Below, one piece after another: positions 46,201 to 57,200 of a DNA stretch of 64,000 nucleotides. The first letter of the stretch is position 1. Every line of letters starts with the position of its first letter. The position numbers were made by a program, and so were the translations under genes. Below the pieces are notes generated by a model. That model worked only from the letters and a program-made list of their open reading frames with translations, searched no databases and was not told the origin of the DNA. This DNA comes from Macrostomum hystrix (Eukaryota > Platyhelminthes > Macrostomidae), in the NCBI GenBank assembly GCA_950097015.1, contig CATNEN010000031.1, positions 2,356,001-2,420,000 of the forward strand. Direction: 5' to 3'.

Positions 46201-49200
46201 CTCTCTATTCCTTTTAGTCACTCTCTCTATTCCTCTCAGTCACTCTCTCTATTCCTCTCAGTCACTCTCTCTATTCCTCTCAGTTACTCTCTCTATTCCT
46301 CTCAGTCACTCTTTCTATTCCTCGCAGTCACTCTCAAACATTTATGGCGAATTGAAAAAGAAGTCAGGCAGAGCTCTCACCGGCTTATCCTTCATAGTCG
46401 GCGACGAGACGCACCAATAGAACTTGCCTTCGTCGGCGATGCAAGCCTCCATGAGGCTCTGGACGCTGGCCTCCTCTTGAAACAGGATGAAGCAGTAGCC
46501 TGGAAAGGTGACGGTTTTTCTCTCAGACTGGTTCTCTCAGATCTAGGCGACAGGCACAGATTGGTTTACGTTGTTTGCTTAATGATTAAACTGTGTTAGA
46601 CGCTATGTAAAAACCTGTTAGACTGCAGTTACGACGTGTTAGACAGGAGTAGCAATAAAAATGCCCATTCAAAAGTTACTATCGTTTCAAAAGTACTCGT
46701 GCACTAAATTACATGCCCTGATTATTTTAGCTTAGCTTTTAAAACACGCCAACCACTTCTCCTATCCAAAAAGCAAGGCGCCTGCATTTTAAGAGGCCAA
46801 TCCAGGGTCAAGTGGAACCGCTTCAACTATAAAAACTTCTAGAAATTCTGGCAGCCTAATCTAATCAAAGTCAGTCAGGTGAATTCCAAAACCAAACACA
46901 CTTTTTTATAAAAAGAATAATGCTACTCGGGGCCTCCTGGGCGAGAGCTCAGAAACACAGCCGGTGAAAGTTTAGCCAAGTGACAAGCTGACCGATTAGC
47001 ATAAAATATGCCACTCAGAATAAATGCCAAACAGTTTGAACGGACAGACTGAATGATTAAAACAAAAAAGGCGAACATTATTTAAAATGACGCAATCTTA
47101 CCTTTCGGCGGGAAGTAGGTCTTGCTTTCGTTCTTGTGTGGCCAGTCGATGACCAGACTGCCGAAACGTCGAAACGCGTTGGTAATTTCATCTGGAATAG
47201 TCCATCGATGAAATCTACGGATATTGATTGTTGCTTCTGCCGTTCATCTTTTAATCTTTTCAATTCGAATAATTTTAAAGCCGAAACTTTCCTAGTTTGA
47301 AGCCTTTTAAAACTCGAAAATTTCCGAGTTCAAATCTTCTAAAAAACGAAAATTTCCGAGTTCTAATCTTCTAAAAAACTGAAAATTTCCGAGTTCAAAT
47401 CTTCTAAAAAACCGAAAATTTCCGTGTTCAAATCTTCTAAAAAACCGAAAATTTCCGAGTTCAAATCTTCTAAAAAACCGAAAATTTCCGAGTTCAAATC
47501 TTCTAAAAAACCGAAAATTTCCGAGTTCAAATCTTCTAAAAAACGAAAATTTCCGAGTTCAAATCTTCTAAAAAACCGAAAATTTCCGAGTTCAAATCTT
47601 CTAAAAAACCGAAAATTTCCGAGTTCAAATCTTCTAAAAAACCGAAAATTTCCGAGTTCAAATCTTCTAAGAAACCGAAAATTTCCGAGTTCAAATCTTC
47701 AAAAAAACGAATATTTCCGAGTTCAAATCTTCTAAAAAACCGAAAATTTCCTAATTCGAAGCCTTTTAAAACCGAAACTTTCCTAGTTCGAAGACTATCA
47801 ACAACATATGAACAGACCTTCAAACAATTTTTTGAAAACCTCCGGTTGTTAGGCTATAGTGGGTGAGGGATGTGGAACTCCCATCAGCTTTGATATTGCC
47901 TTTACTTCTGCCAGTGTGACCTTGGGGTTACCTCACTAAGCCGCCAATAAACTCGCATTACAACGAAGGCCGAACAGGATATGTTACAAAAATTTGTTCT
48001 CATAAACAGCTGAGAAAGAAAGCTTTTTGTAGGTTTCGTTTGCATTGGGAGGTGAAAAAAAACTTTTTTAAGTATAGATGACCTTCAGGTGAACCTGAGG
48101 GATCTGCAGTTTAGTAGGCATGCTCTCCTAGAGCCCAAAATGGGAGAGCTTGCCTACTAAACTTTCCCAGCTTTTCTTGAAAAATAGTTTTATTTGCTCA
48201 CGGAGGCCGCGAAGCAAGTTCAATTTTCCAAGGACTCACGCGCACACACGGTCAACAGCTCCACTCACTTCTCACGCTTAGGGCCTCCCTAAAACACGCT
48301 ATGTGCTCCATGTCTAGTAATAACTCCAAGCTTAAAAATCAATAGAATATTGAGTTTCTCAGTTTTATTGCAGCGGCAATAGAAATTCCAGGAGAATATT
48401 TTTTAAATGAGAGATTGGGAATGCCAAGGTCTTAATCTAGATGAAAATTTTCGGGTGGTAGTTGAGCAGAGGTTGTGGAATGGCGTGGTGGCGGAGTTAG
48501 ATCGTAGCGGAGTGAGGTGGTAGCGGAGTGAGGTGGTAGCGGAGTGAGGAGGTAGCGGAGTGAGGTGGTAGCGGAGTGAGGTGGTAGCGGAGTGAGGTGG
48601 TAGCGGAGTGAGGTGGTAGCGGAGTGAGGTGGTAGCGGAGTGAGGTGGTAGCGGAGTGAGGTGGTAGCGGAGGGAGGTGGTAGCGGAGTGAGGTGGTATC
48701 GGAGTGAGATCGTAGCGGAGTGAGGTGGTAGCGGAGTGAGGTGGTAGCGGAGTGAGGTGGTAGCGGAGTGAGGTGGTAGCGGAGTGAGGTGGTAGCGGAG
48801 TGAGGTGGTAGCGGAGTGAGGAGGTAGCGGAGTGGGATCGTAGCGGAGTGAGATCGTAGCGGAGTGAGGTGGTAGCGGAGTGAGGTGGTAGCGGAGTGAG
48901 GTGGTAGCGGAGGGAGGTGGTAGCGGAGTGAGGTGGTATCGGAGTGAGATCGTAGCGGAGTGAGGTCGTATCGAAGTGAGATCGCAGCGGAGTGAGGTCG
49001 TAGCGGAGTGAGATCGTAGCGGAGTGAGGTTGTAGCGGAGTGAGATCGTATCGGAGTGAGGTGGTAGCGGAGTGAGATCGTATCGGAGTGAGGTGGTAGC
49101 GGAGTGAGATCGTATCGGAGTGAGGTGGTAGCGGAGTGAGGTGGTAGCGGAGTGAGGTGCTAGCGGAGTGAGGAGGTAGCGGAGTGAGGTTGAGGTGGTA

Positions 49201-51018
49201 GCGGAGTGAGATCGCAGCGGAGTGAGGTGAGGTGGGGTGAGGTGGCGGGGTGAGGTGGCGGGGTGAGGTGGCGGGGTGAGGTGGCGGAGTGAGGTTGTAG
49301 CGGAGTGAGATCGTAGCGGAGTGAGGTTGTAGCGGAGTGAGATTGTAGCGGAGTGAGGTGATAGCGGAGTTAGGTGGTAGCGGAGTGAGGTGGTATCGGA
49401 GTGAGATCGTAGCGGAGTGAGGTGATAGCGGAGTGAGGTGATAGCGGAGTGAGGTGGTAGAGGAGTGATGTTGAAGTGGAGTGAGGTGGTAGCAGAGTAA
49501 GGTGATTGCGGAGCTGTGTTAAGGAGTGGCAGAATGTTATGCGGATATTGGACGAGTAGCCAATCGGTACAACAAACTTTCAGATATAATGATATTTATG
49601 ATAGTGTACTCAAGCCTTTGAAGCAAGGACTAACTAAATATAATTTGAAGTTATACTATGAAACTCTTTCTTTTCTATCTGATGTCTATTAGATTTACGA
49701 TCGATGCGAAGTCATATAAAAATGTTTACATAAGGTCTTATAAAGAACGATTTCTAATCGTGAGAACCAACCCGACAAATGAAAATGTTGAAGTGTGGAG
49801 CGAACTCTTACAGTTAGTTGACTTTGGGTTTCAGCTAGTTGCAGAATTGCAGTAGAAATAATCAGCTGACTATTGAATGGGTGAACTACACACTATCTTA
49901 GAATATTCCCAGAGAGAGAGGTAAGAGAGGGGAGGAGAGAATGGTGAGACAATGTCCCTTAGCTGCTCGGTCCGAGTCAATAATACGAGCGTATATGTGA
50001 CTTGTGTGCTCAATTCGCAGATATGCAACACACTGGGCCAAGGGGTGACATGAGCCACCAGTTAAAGCTACTCTGTGCTCAATTGTTGCATGGTGACTCA
50101 GAGAAAATGTGGCTGTCACTTCGTGTTTGGCGGCATGCCTCGTAGAGACACAAACCATTTAGTGGTCTGGGCGGCCCCACAATTTGACGGTATTGTGCAG
50201 AGGGGAGCAGAGTCGGAAGTTTTCAATCATTGTTAATCCCTTAGAGAATAATTATGTCAGCTCTTTGTGTGTTACTTTAATTACTCACAAAAATTCATAG
50301 ATCCGGGTAGAATTTGGTGAAGATAAATACCAACTCTTGCATTGTTGTTTCTATAGCCTATTTATAGATCCCAGAGTAAAATGAGCCGGCTATTATTTAG
50401 CAACATAAATAGATATACGACCTACAAATATCAGCTGAAAACAATTAAAATACTGAAAGCTCTTTTTGTTTCACTGCCATTTAAAGTGGCAACTGAAATG
50501 AGGCTGGGCTTCCAGTAAGATGAGGATGAGCTTCCAGTGAGATGAGGCTGGGCTTCCAGTGAGATGAGGCTGGGCTTCCAGTGAGATGAGGGTAGCCTTC
50601 AGTGAGATGAGGCTGGCATGAGAGAGAGGACCAGCTCAGCATCGACCCCATCGCACCTTCGTCAATGTCGGGCGGCAGTCCACCGACAAACACTTTGCGG
50701 CTGTAGCGCTCTTCGCGAAGGCTGCCAGCCACGGCGCCGCCATCGCCGTAGTAGCTGGCGTCGGTTGTCGTCGCCGAATCGCCGAGTCCATCAATGCCGT
50801 CTGTGGTGCCAGTCGGCAGGCCGATGTTGTCCAGGAGATGGCTGTCCAGGCATGCCCGTAGGCTCTCCAGCGGATTAGTGGACCAGGAAGATTCCCCAGC
50901 CGGCGCTGTTCTACGATTCCAAGAACCGCCCAGCTGGCCGTGGCGCTGCTGCCATTTGCTTGTCACAGACCAGGCGCTTGACGGCGACAACCCTGGCGAC
51001 CTCTGGCTGGGCGGCCCG

Positions 51019-51056
<38 letters not shown>

Positions 51057-51773
51057 GTGATGGTGATGGTGATGGCTCGGCTGACCGTAGCTGGATCGCT
51101 GGCCGGTAATCGGTCTTGTGGAGGCGGACAGCAACGATCGCTTGCCTGCAGAATGCCTGCCGCCGCTGCTGTACAGCTCATCTGGCGGCCAGGAAGCCTG
51201 CGTGCTGAAGCTGTACGGCTGTTGCAGCAGCTGCTGCTGATGATGATGCTGCTGCTGTTGCTGGGATTGCGGCTGCAGCTGCAGGCTGTTAAATAGCAAA
51301 CTGAAGTCGGACGCGCTCAAGCCTGTGGAATAGTCAGCAGCGTCGCCATTGCCACCAATCTGCTTTATCGGGCTGCTGGAGCTGTGGCAGTCGGCGAAAA
51401 GCAGAGCCTGCAGCGCCTGATTCTGGGCGAGGAGCCCTGGGCTGGTGCCGTCGAGCTGGCCGAACCTGCATGCGTCCAGCGCGGCGGAGAGGCTCGTCGC
51501 CGAGGCAACCGTGGCGCCAGGTGATTGGTCGCTGCTGCTGCTGCTGCAGTTACTGCTGCTACTACAAGTAACAGCCGTCTGAGAGACTGCCCTAAATGAG
51601 TCATCCAGCGAAGAGAAACTGGTGCCATCAAAGAAGCCCGAGCTGTTTGCCGAGTCCGTGTAGTCGATGCCATTCAGGAGGCTTTCGAGGCTGACTTGGC
51701 CGACATAGCTAGCGTCTACACTAAAGTTGTCGTTTGTTGACAAAGTTGAATTACCATTTGAGAACGTGCTCAT
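34246..51773 (-). CDS. CPEB: CPEB2/3/4 (Orb2)-type cytoplasmic polyadenylation element-binding protein, 4 exons
   Basis: Spliced model: 51773-50657, 47191-47102, 46499-46381, 34770-34246; 1,851 nt, 616 residues, every junction in phase. It binds U-rich 3'UTR elements and controls polyadenylation and translation. The N-terminal 355 residues are disordered and Ser/Gln-rich, with two Gln/His tracts (about 167-185 and 234-252). RRM1 begins RKVFVGGLPPDIDE (about 359-372) and continues through exons 2 and 3 (DEITNAFRRFGSLVIDWPHK; GYCFILFQEE). RRM2 in exon 4 has TIFVGGVPRPLR and YPKGAGRVAF. The ZZ-type zinc finger follows (CDEC ... CGGKYAPFFCANVACLQYYC ... HKPLVKEG), and the protein ends PYRW. The RRM2 and zinc-finger sequence follow the CPEB2-4 rather than the CPEB1 pattern. 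A possible splice acceptor (TTTCAG) ends 6 nt before the ATG. Intron 3 is 11.6 kb. The paralogue cannot be narrowed further. Confidence 0.92.
34799..38050. repeat. 33/30-bp minisatellite in CPEB intron 3
   Basis: About 100 copies of a 33-bp unit, core gtgtcaggtccaatctttca plus gtcgagggaggag, with 30-bp forms lacking one gag. Both lengths are multiples of 3, which explains stop-free frames of 871 and 1,078 codons on plus. It begins about 28 bp from the acceptor of the last CPEB exon. On the gene's sense strand each unit contains CTGAC, a branch-point-like pentamer. Confidence 0.95.
38627..39345. repeat. 28-bp minisatellite in CPEB intron 3
   Basis: About 25 copies of a 28-bp unit, core tcatcaaactcggtcattat plus tgcttcag. 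The period is not a multiple of 3, so open frames cycle through all three frames without a stop. Confidence 0.94.
39346..39789. other. Unique spacer in CPEB intron 3
   Basis: Unique sequence between two arrays. A minus-strand open frame (39495-39764) has no recognisable domain. Confidence 0.45.
39790..44135. repeat. 4.3 kb complex minisatellite in CPEB intron 3
   Basis: More than 200 units of 19-22 bp of three types: ccctgactctctctatgaca, ccctgactttctctgacaga and ccctgactctctcttcaga. They are organised in long higher-order blocks: the rare phrase cttcaggccctg occurs only at about 40823, 41685 and 43507 with nearly the same flanking order of unit types. On the CPEB sense strand it is rich in GAGAGAG. 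Confidence 0.95.
44136..45224. other. Unique spacer in CPEB intron 3
   Basis: Contains a short (CT)n run at about 44495-44520 and three copies of a 14-bp repeat (ctgctgtacatagg) at 44583-44624. No gene seen; the open frame at 44912-45334 runs into the next array. Confidence 0.45.
45225..46335. repeat. 22-bp minisatellite in CPEB intron 3, next to the donor
   Basis: About 50 copies of a 22-bp unit, core cagtcactctctctattcct, with ctactactct and attgctctga variants. It ends 45 bp from the intron 3 donor at 46380. On the sense strand each unit carries GAGAGAGTGACTG. Confidence 0.94.
46500..47101. other. CPEB intron 2
   Basis: A 602-bp intron between GTAAGA (47101) and the acceptor CCAG (46500). 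It is the only CPEB intron without a minisatellite. No other feature seen. Confidence 0.7.
47290..47790. repeat. 33-bp AT-rich minisatellite in CPEB intron 1
   Basis: About fifteen copies, core cgaaaatttccgagttcaaa plus tcttctaaaaaac. It begins about 100 bp from the exon 2 acceptor. Each unit has a near-palindromic gaaaattt core. Confidence 0.94.
48081..48163. ncRNA. Strong 21-bp hairpin in CPEB intron 1 (small-RNA precursor candidate)
   Basis: The arms 48108-48128 and 48143-48163 pair over 13 bp, one T-T mismatch and 7 bp, around a 14-base loop. A second, shorter hairpin (ttcaggt / acctgag) lies at 48083-48098. The fold is possible from either strand. The stem is shorter than a typical metazoan pre-miRNA, so a relic inverted repeat of a transposon is an equal alternative. 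Confidence 0.3.
48480..49510. repeat. 16-bp minisatellite in CPEB intron 1
   Basis: About 64 copies of gtagcggagtgaggtg, with gagatc, gaggag and tatcgg variants. A shorter sub-block of ggtggcgggg units sits at 49,225-49,280. The plus strand is purine-rich. Confidence 0.94.
49511..50490. other. Unique sequence in CPEB intron 1
   Basis: No array; short open frames only, none with a recognisable domain. Confidence 0.45.
50491..50618. repeat. 22-bp short tandem array next to CPEB exon 1 donor
   Basis: About six copies of a 22-bp unit, core gatgaggctgggcttccag, ending 38 bp inside intron 1 from the donor at 50656. It looks like a young array. Confidence 0.9.
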
Positions 51774-53586
51774 TTTTAGCTGAAATTATGGTACATAGTT
51801 TTGTTTGCACGCTCGCAGTGATATTTTTAATCAGAAAACTATACCAGCAAGTTTAGTTACTACAGAAAAAATAAAACTCAAAATTTGTTTGTCAATAAGC
51901 CCTGCGAAACCTGCGAAAACGTCCATATTTAATATATATAAAGTAATGACGATTTTATACAACTTCAAATGAAACGATACTCTCAGAAAAATATAATCCA
52001 CACATATTGTTGTTCATTGATATTAGTTACAAAACAGGCATACTTAAAAATACTTTTCACAAAAGCTAGCGCCTTAAAAACCTCAATCAAAATTTTCCTT
52101 GTTTTTATTATTGGTTTATAGAAAGAAAGCAGTTTTAAAAAAGAAGAAGATTTTATTATAATTTTGAAAGCAATAATTTCATTTTAGAAATGAAACCTTC
52201 TATGAAATTATTGCTATATTTTAACGGGTACATAACACTAAAGCGGGGTGGATATTTTAGGCTTTAAAGGGTACCCAGATAAGGGTTTAAAGATTGATGT
52301 GGCTAACATTCAACGGATATTATTAGAGTTTTTAGAATTATAGAGCTAATATATATATTTATTTTTAAGTCTCAGCAGAGAAAGGCGGATTGATAAATAG
52401 CCATAGAACGTAGTTGCTTTCTCAATAAAAATTTGCTGAGAAATAAGTAAAAAAACAAAATGTGTACGTACTACGAAGCGTAGTATCGTAGCAGTTTTGA
52501 AAAAGGATTAATTGTGGGAAAAGGCTTTAAATTTAAGGTCCAAAGGAGCAAAAAACAAATATCTAAGTTGTTATAAAACTTATCTTGATTCTTTTCTATG
52601 TCCTGTTTCTCTTTCCAAAGCGGCGTGCTACTGAGCTGTCTTAGAAAGACTTGCTTTTAAAGCTGCGGGAATATAAGCGTCAAACGTATAACTAATATTA
52701 TAACAATTATGTATCATAGAATAAACATAAAAATAGAAGAAAGAGCACAAAAACAGGATCCTTTGCCAAAAATATAATTTTAATGAATGAAAACCATGAT
52801 TTTTATCTTTTATTTCGAGTTTAAATTAAATATTACGTTCGTGCATCTTATTTCATGAATCAGAATCAGTCACATTGCAAATAAATGCTGCCTTGGAGTT
52901 AAAACGTGGTCCTGCATTTTATATTATACTCTTATTCTTCGTCAAGAATTTTTTATACATAAAGCTTTTTTGCTTTTGTCGAAAGCATTTAACAGTTAAA
53001 ATGATTTGTTTATTACTAGGGTTTATTACTCTCGTGAAAATAAAATAGGGACGCTTGTGCGTCGTGAAATATTTCGCTATGTGAAATATAATAAAATAAT
53101 ATTTATTTTTTGTTGTTAAGGAGTCTTAACTGACTGTAAGTATGCATCAATGGCGTAAACCCCTTCTTGTGTTTTTCAATAAAAAGATCACTCAGCTGCA
53201 GCTCTAACGCTTGGGTTTCAAGTGGCTCAGTACCGTTGCTTTGATCAGGACTGCTATAAGATATGCGGCTTCGAATATTTCACTGCTTCAATCGGCCTAA
53301 TCGTCTCAGCCTTTATTATTGCCAAAAGTACAACCATGGACATCTAAAATACTGGCACTATAATTACTACTAGTTCTCTGTGTCCTTGAGTACATGGCGA
53401 CGAGGAATATCTAACACTCGCAGGGACGATAATGCAGTCAACTGTTCAATTTTGGTGTTCTCTCTCAGTATATATTCGGGCTGGCTGGCTGATCGCTGCA
53501 GTGCAAAAGACTTCTCATTAGAGGACGGGCAGCAATCAACAATATCCGACGGCACCTAGGGCGAAGTGAGCAGTGCCGAATCATTT
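51774..53586. other. 5' flank of CPEB gene and intergenic DNA
   Basis: AT-rich (51774-53150) then less so. The CPEB promoter should lie here or beyond a further 5' untranslated exon. I recognise no promoter element, gene or array. Confidence 0.4.
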
Positions 53587-53692
53587 CATGTCTTCCTGCC
53601 ACTCCTGTGGTAATCCGGGTCATGGTAGAAATGCCTGCAAGTTCCGCAATGCGACAAGTTTCGAACTTACAGATCGGTTTTTTTAAGAAAAG
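53587..53692 (+). mobile_element. LTR-retrotransposon gag zinc-knuckle remnant
   Basis: A short plus frame contains CHSCGNPGHGRNACKFRNA at 53597-53653, an exact C-x2-C-x4-H-x4-C knuckle followed by the K-F-x-x-A segment usual between the two knuckles of Gypsy-type gag proteins. The second knuckle is absent; the frame soon stops, and stops lie just upstream. It is a small dead fragment. Confidence 0.45.
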
Positions 53693-54238
53693 AACAATCT
53701 GACAACGCACACTTTATATATTATACGAGCTTATGTGTACGCCGACTTCCTTTTGCAATAGTTTTCCGCTTCTCGAAGCAGGATATAAATATGTTCGAAA
53801 TTTAAATTAGCAATTGTTATTTAATTAATACTCATTTATATTCACTCAAATAGTACATTTTTATGAAAGTATTTTAAGTATTACATCATATAGTTGAGAT
53901 AAATGTCTTACGACAGAATGCACTGAACAACGCTCAAACTTCAGCAAAATATGAACAATGAATAGTACTAAGTACTAAAAATCAATGCGTACCTCATGCA
54001 ATTTTGCCTTAAGTTGGTTGGCTCATAAACACCAGGAGGTTAGGAATGACAAAAGACAATGAGCGAAGCAATCTCGATGCACATCGTAAGTTACGGGGCA
54101 CATTCTTGCAGTAAACTGTGTCGATGGACCCAGATTCTAAAAAACCACCGAACAGATAAAATATATCCAAGAAGTCTTGGAAATGGGGCACACGGACAAC
54201 AATTAGCTAATTCTGTTCATGTCAGCTGCCTCTCAAGC

Positions 54239-57200
54239 TCAGTCAGCCTTGCCGGCACCACCGCCGTTCTTGGCGACGCCTTCGGGCTTGGCGGCCGACT
54301 CGCCGCGGCTGTCCCGCTTCTGCCGCTTGTGCGACCTGACATCGCGCCGGCCGTCGCCGGCCTCGTCCTCGCTGTCGCTGAGCTCGTTGTCGCCGGAGAC
54401 GCGCTTGTCAGACGAGCGAATGCTCACCCGCTGCTCGTCCCGCTTGCCGCGGTCCTGCTCCGCCTCCTCCTGCGCCACGTCAGCGTCCACCACCATGCCG
54501 TCCTCCGGGATGTCTGCGAGTTTTGGAGGACCGGCGTTTGGGAATTCTCTGATATGGGATCTTTGAGACTCTATGGGATTTGTATGAGACTGGGTGAGAT
54601 TTATATGAGACTGGGTGAGATTTATATGAGACTGGGTGGGATGTATATGAGACTGGGTGGGATTTATATGAGACTGGGTGGGATTTGTATGAGACTGGGT
54701 GGGATTTGTATGAGACTGGGTGGGATTTATATGAGACTGGGTAGGATTTGTATGAGACTGGGTGGGATTTGCATGAGACTGGGTAGGATTTGTATGAGAC
54801 TGGGTGGGATTTGCATGAGACTGGGTGGGATTTGCATGAGACTGGGTGAGATTTATGAGACTGGGTGGGATGTATATGAGACTGGGTGGGATTTGTATGA
54901 GACTGGGTGGGATTTGTATGAGACTGAGTGGGATTTATTTGAGACTGAGTGGGATTTGTATGAGACTGGGTGGGATTTGTATGAGACTGGGTGGGATTTA
55001 TATGAGACTGGGTGGGATTTGTATGAGACTGGGTGGGATTTGCATGAGACTGGGTGGGATCTAACACAGATTAGGATGGTGCAGTGGATGGGATCTAAAG
55101 CAGGTGGGATTTGAGTACAGAAGCCAGAGCTCACCTTGCATCTGAACTCCAGGTGAGTTGGGCAGCATTCGCAGGTTCTCCAGCAGGCGAGTCTTGATCT
55201 TCTCCAGGTACTCGGGGGTGTTCTGGTTGGACATGTTCGACGGCTGGATGTGCAGCTTGAAGTCCGGTCCGAAGTACTCGAAGTAGTCATTGTAGGGCAG
55301 CTCGTTTGGGATCTCCTGGCCCAGAGCGATGGCCGTCTCGTAGGTCCAGCAGCGGGCCACGTTCCTGCGGAGCCGGGATTCGCGGCACCGTTGAATCCCC
55401 ATCTGCATAAGGCTGTATCCCCAGCTGCCTGATGCTGCATCCCCAGCTGCCTGATGCTGCATCCCCAGCTGCCTGATGCTGCATCCTCAGCTGCCTGATG
55501 CTGCATCCCCAACTGCCTGATGCTGCATCCCCAACTGCCTGATGCTGCATCCCCAACTGCCTGATGCTGCATCCCCAGCTGCCTGATGCTGCATCCCCAG
55601 CTGCCTGATGCTGCATCCCAGCTGCCTGATGCTGTATCCCCAGCTGCCTGATGCTGCATCCCCAACTGCCTGATGCTGCATCCCCAGCTGCCCGATGCTG
55701 CATCCCCAGCTGCCTGATGCTGCATCCCAGCTGCCTGATGCTGTATCCCCAGCTGCCTGATGCTGCATCCCCAACTGCCTGATGCTGCATCCCCAGCTGC
55801 CTGATGCTGCATCCCCAGCTGCCTGATGCTGCATCCCAGCTGCCTGATGCTGTATCCCCAGCTGCCTGATGCTGTATCCCCAGCTGCCTGATGCTGCATC
55901 CTTAACTGTCTGATGCTGCATCCTTAACTGCCTGATGCTGCATCCCAGCTGCCTGATGCTGCCCAGCTGCCTTCTAGCTGCATTCTAGCCAGCAGAAGCC
56001 ACCCACAGCCCGGACCCACCTGATCGTGTAGCCACCGCCACCCAGCAGAAGCAGGGGGGTGTCAAACTTCTTCATGAACTGAACGCAGCGGCCGTGGCCC
56101 TTCAGCGACAGGTTGAAGCAGCCGAGACGGTCGCCAGCCAGAGAGTCGGCGCCGCACTGCAGGACGATGGCGGAGGGCCGGTAGTGCTCCATGACCTTGG
56201 TGATGACGGGAGCGAAGATCTGCTCGAAGGCGTCGTCATCAATGCCGTCCCTGAGCGGGAAGTTGACGGCGTAGTGCTTGCCGCGGCCGGCGCCAATGTC
56301 CTTGAGGTCGCCGGTGCCGGGAAAGTACTCGCCGTACTTGTGGAACGAGACGGTCATGACGCGGTCGGTGGTGTAGAAGGCTTCCTCGACGCCGTCGCCG
56401 TGGTGAATGTCGATGTCAACGTACAGCACCCGCTGATGGTACTTGAGCAGTTCGAGAATGGCCAGCACAATGTCGTTGACGTAGCAGAAGCCGGAGGCCT
56501 CGGACTTCTTGGCGTGATGGAGGCCGCCGCCCCAGTTGATGGCGATGTCGGTGGCACACTTGTTCAGCTTGACAGCCCCGGCGATGGAGCCGCCGGTGCT
56601 GAGCTGGCAGAACTCGTACAGGCCGTCGAACACGGGACAGTCCTCGCCAACGTTGAAGCGCTGCATCTGCTTGTTGAACTCGTGCATGTTGTCAGGCCGG
56701 ATGGAGCGCAGGAACTTGATGTAGTCGTCGCTGTGGAAGCGCGTCATCTCCTCGGCCGTGGCCTTGTGCGGCCGGTAGATCTCCATCTTGCGGTACAGGC
56801 CGTAGTTCAGCAGCAGGTTGTGTGTCATTCTTATGCGGTGCGGCTTCATCGGGTGGCCCTGCCCGTAGTAGTAGTTGCCGATGTCGCCTGGCGTTTAATG
56901 GGGCGAATTAAAGTTATGGATGATATATGATAAACTGAACAAACAAAAATTAAACTTCTAATTTATCATTAAAACTTGTTTATGAGCTTTTTTACTTTTG
57001 ACCTACGCTCAAAAAATATTTTTTAGAATTAACTTTTTTGTGAATGATTTTCAGTTCCTCATTTTATGTTTACATTCATATAAGCTATAACATTTACACA
57101 CAAACTTTACCATTATATAATATGTGTAAATGCTGTCAGCAAGGACACAATTCCGCCTGCTTATTCCAATGAACCTGAGTGAATAGCTCATATGCAAAAA

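Noticed and set aside
54059-55114. 351-codon plus frame
   Set aside because: Antisense to HDAC exon 4 and then through the 21-bp array of intron 3.
56094-56930. 278-codon plus frame
   Set aside because: Antisense shadow of HDAC exon 2, open because of the GC-rich codon usage of that exon.
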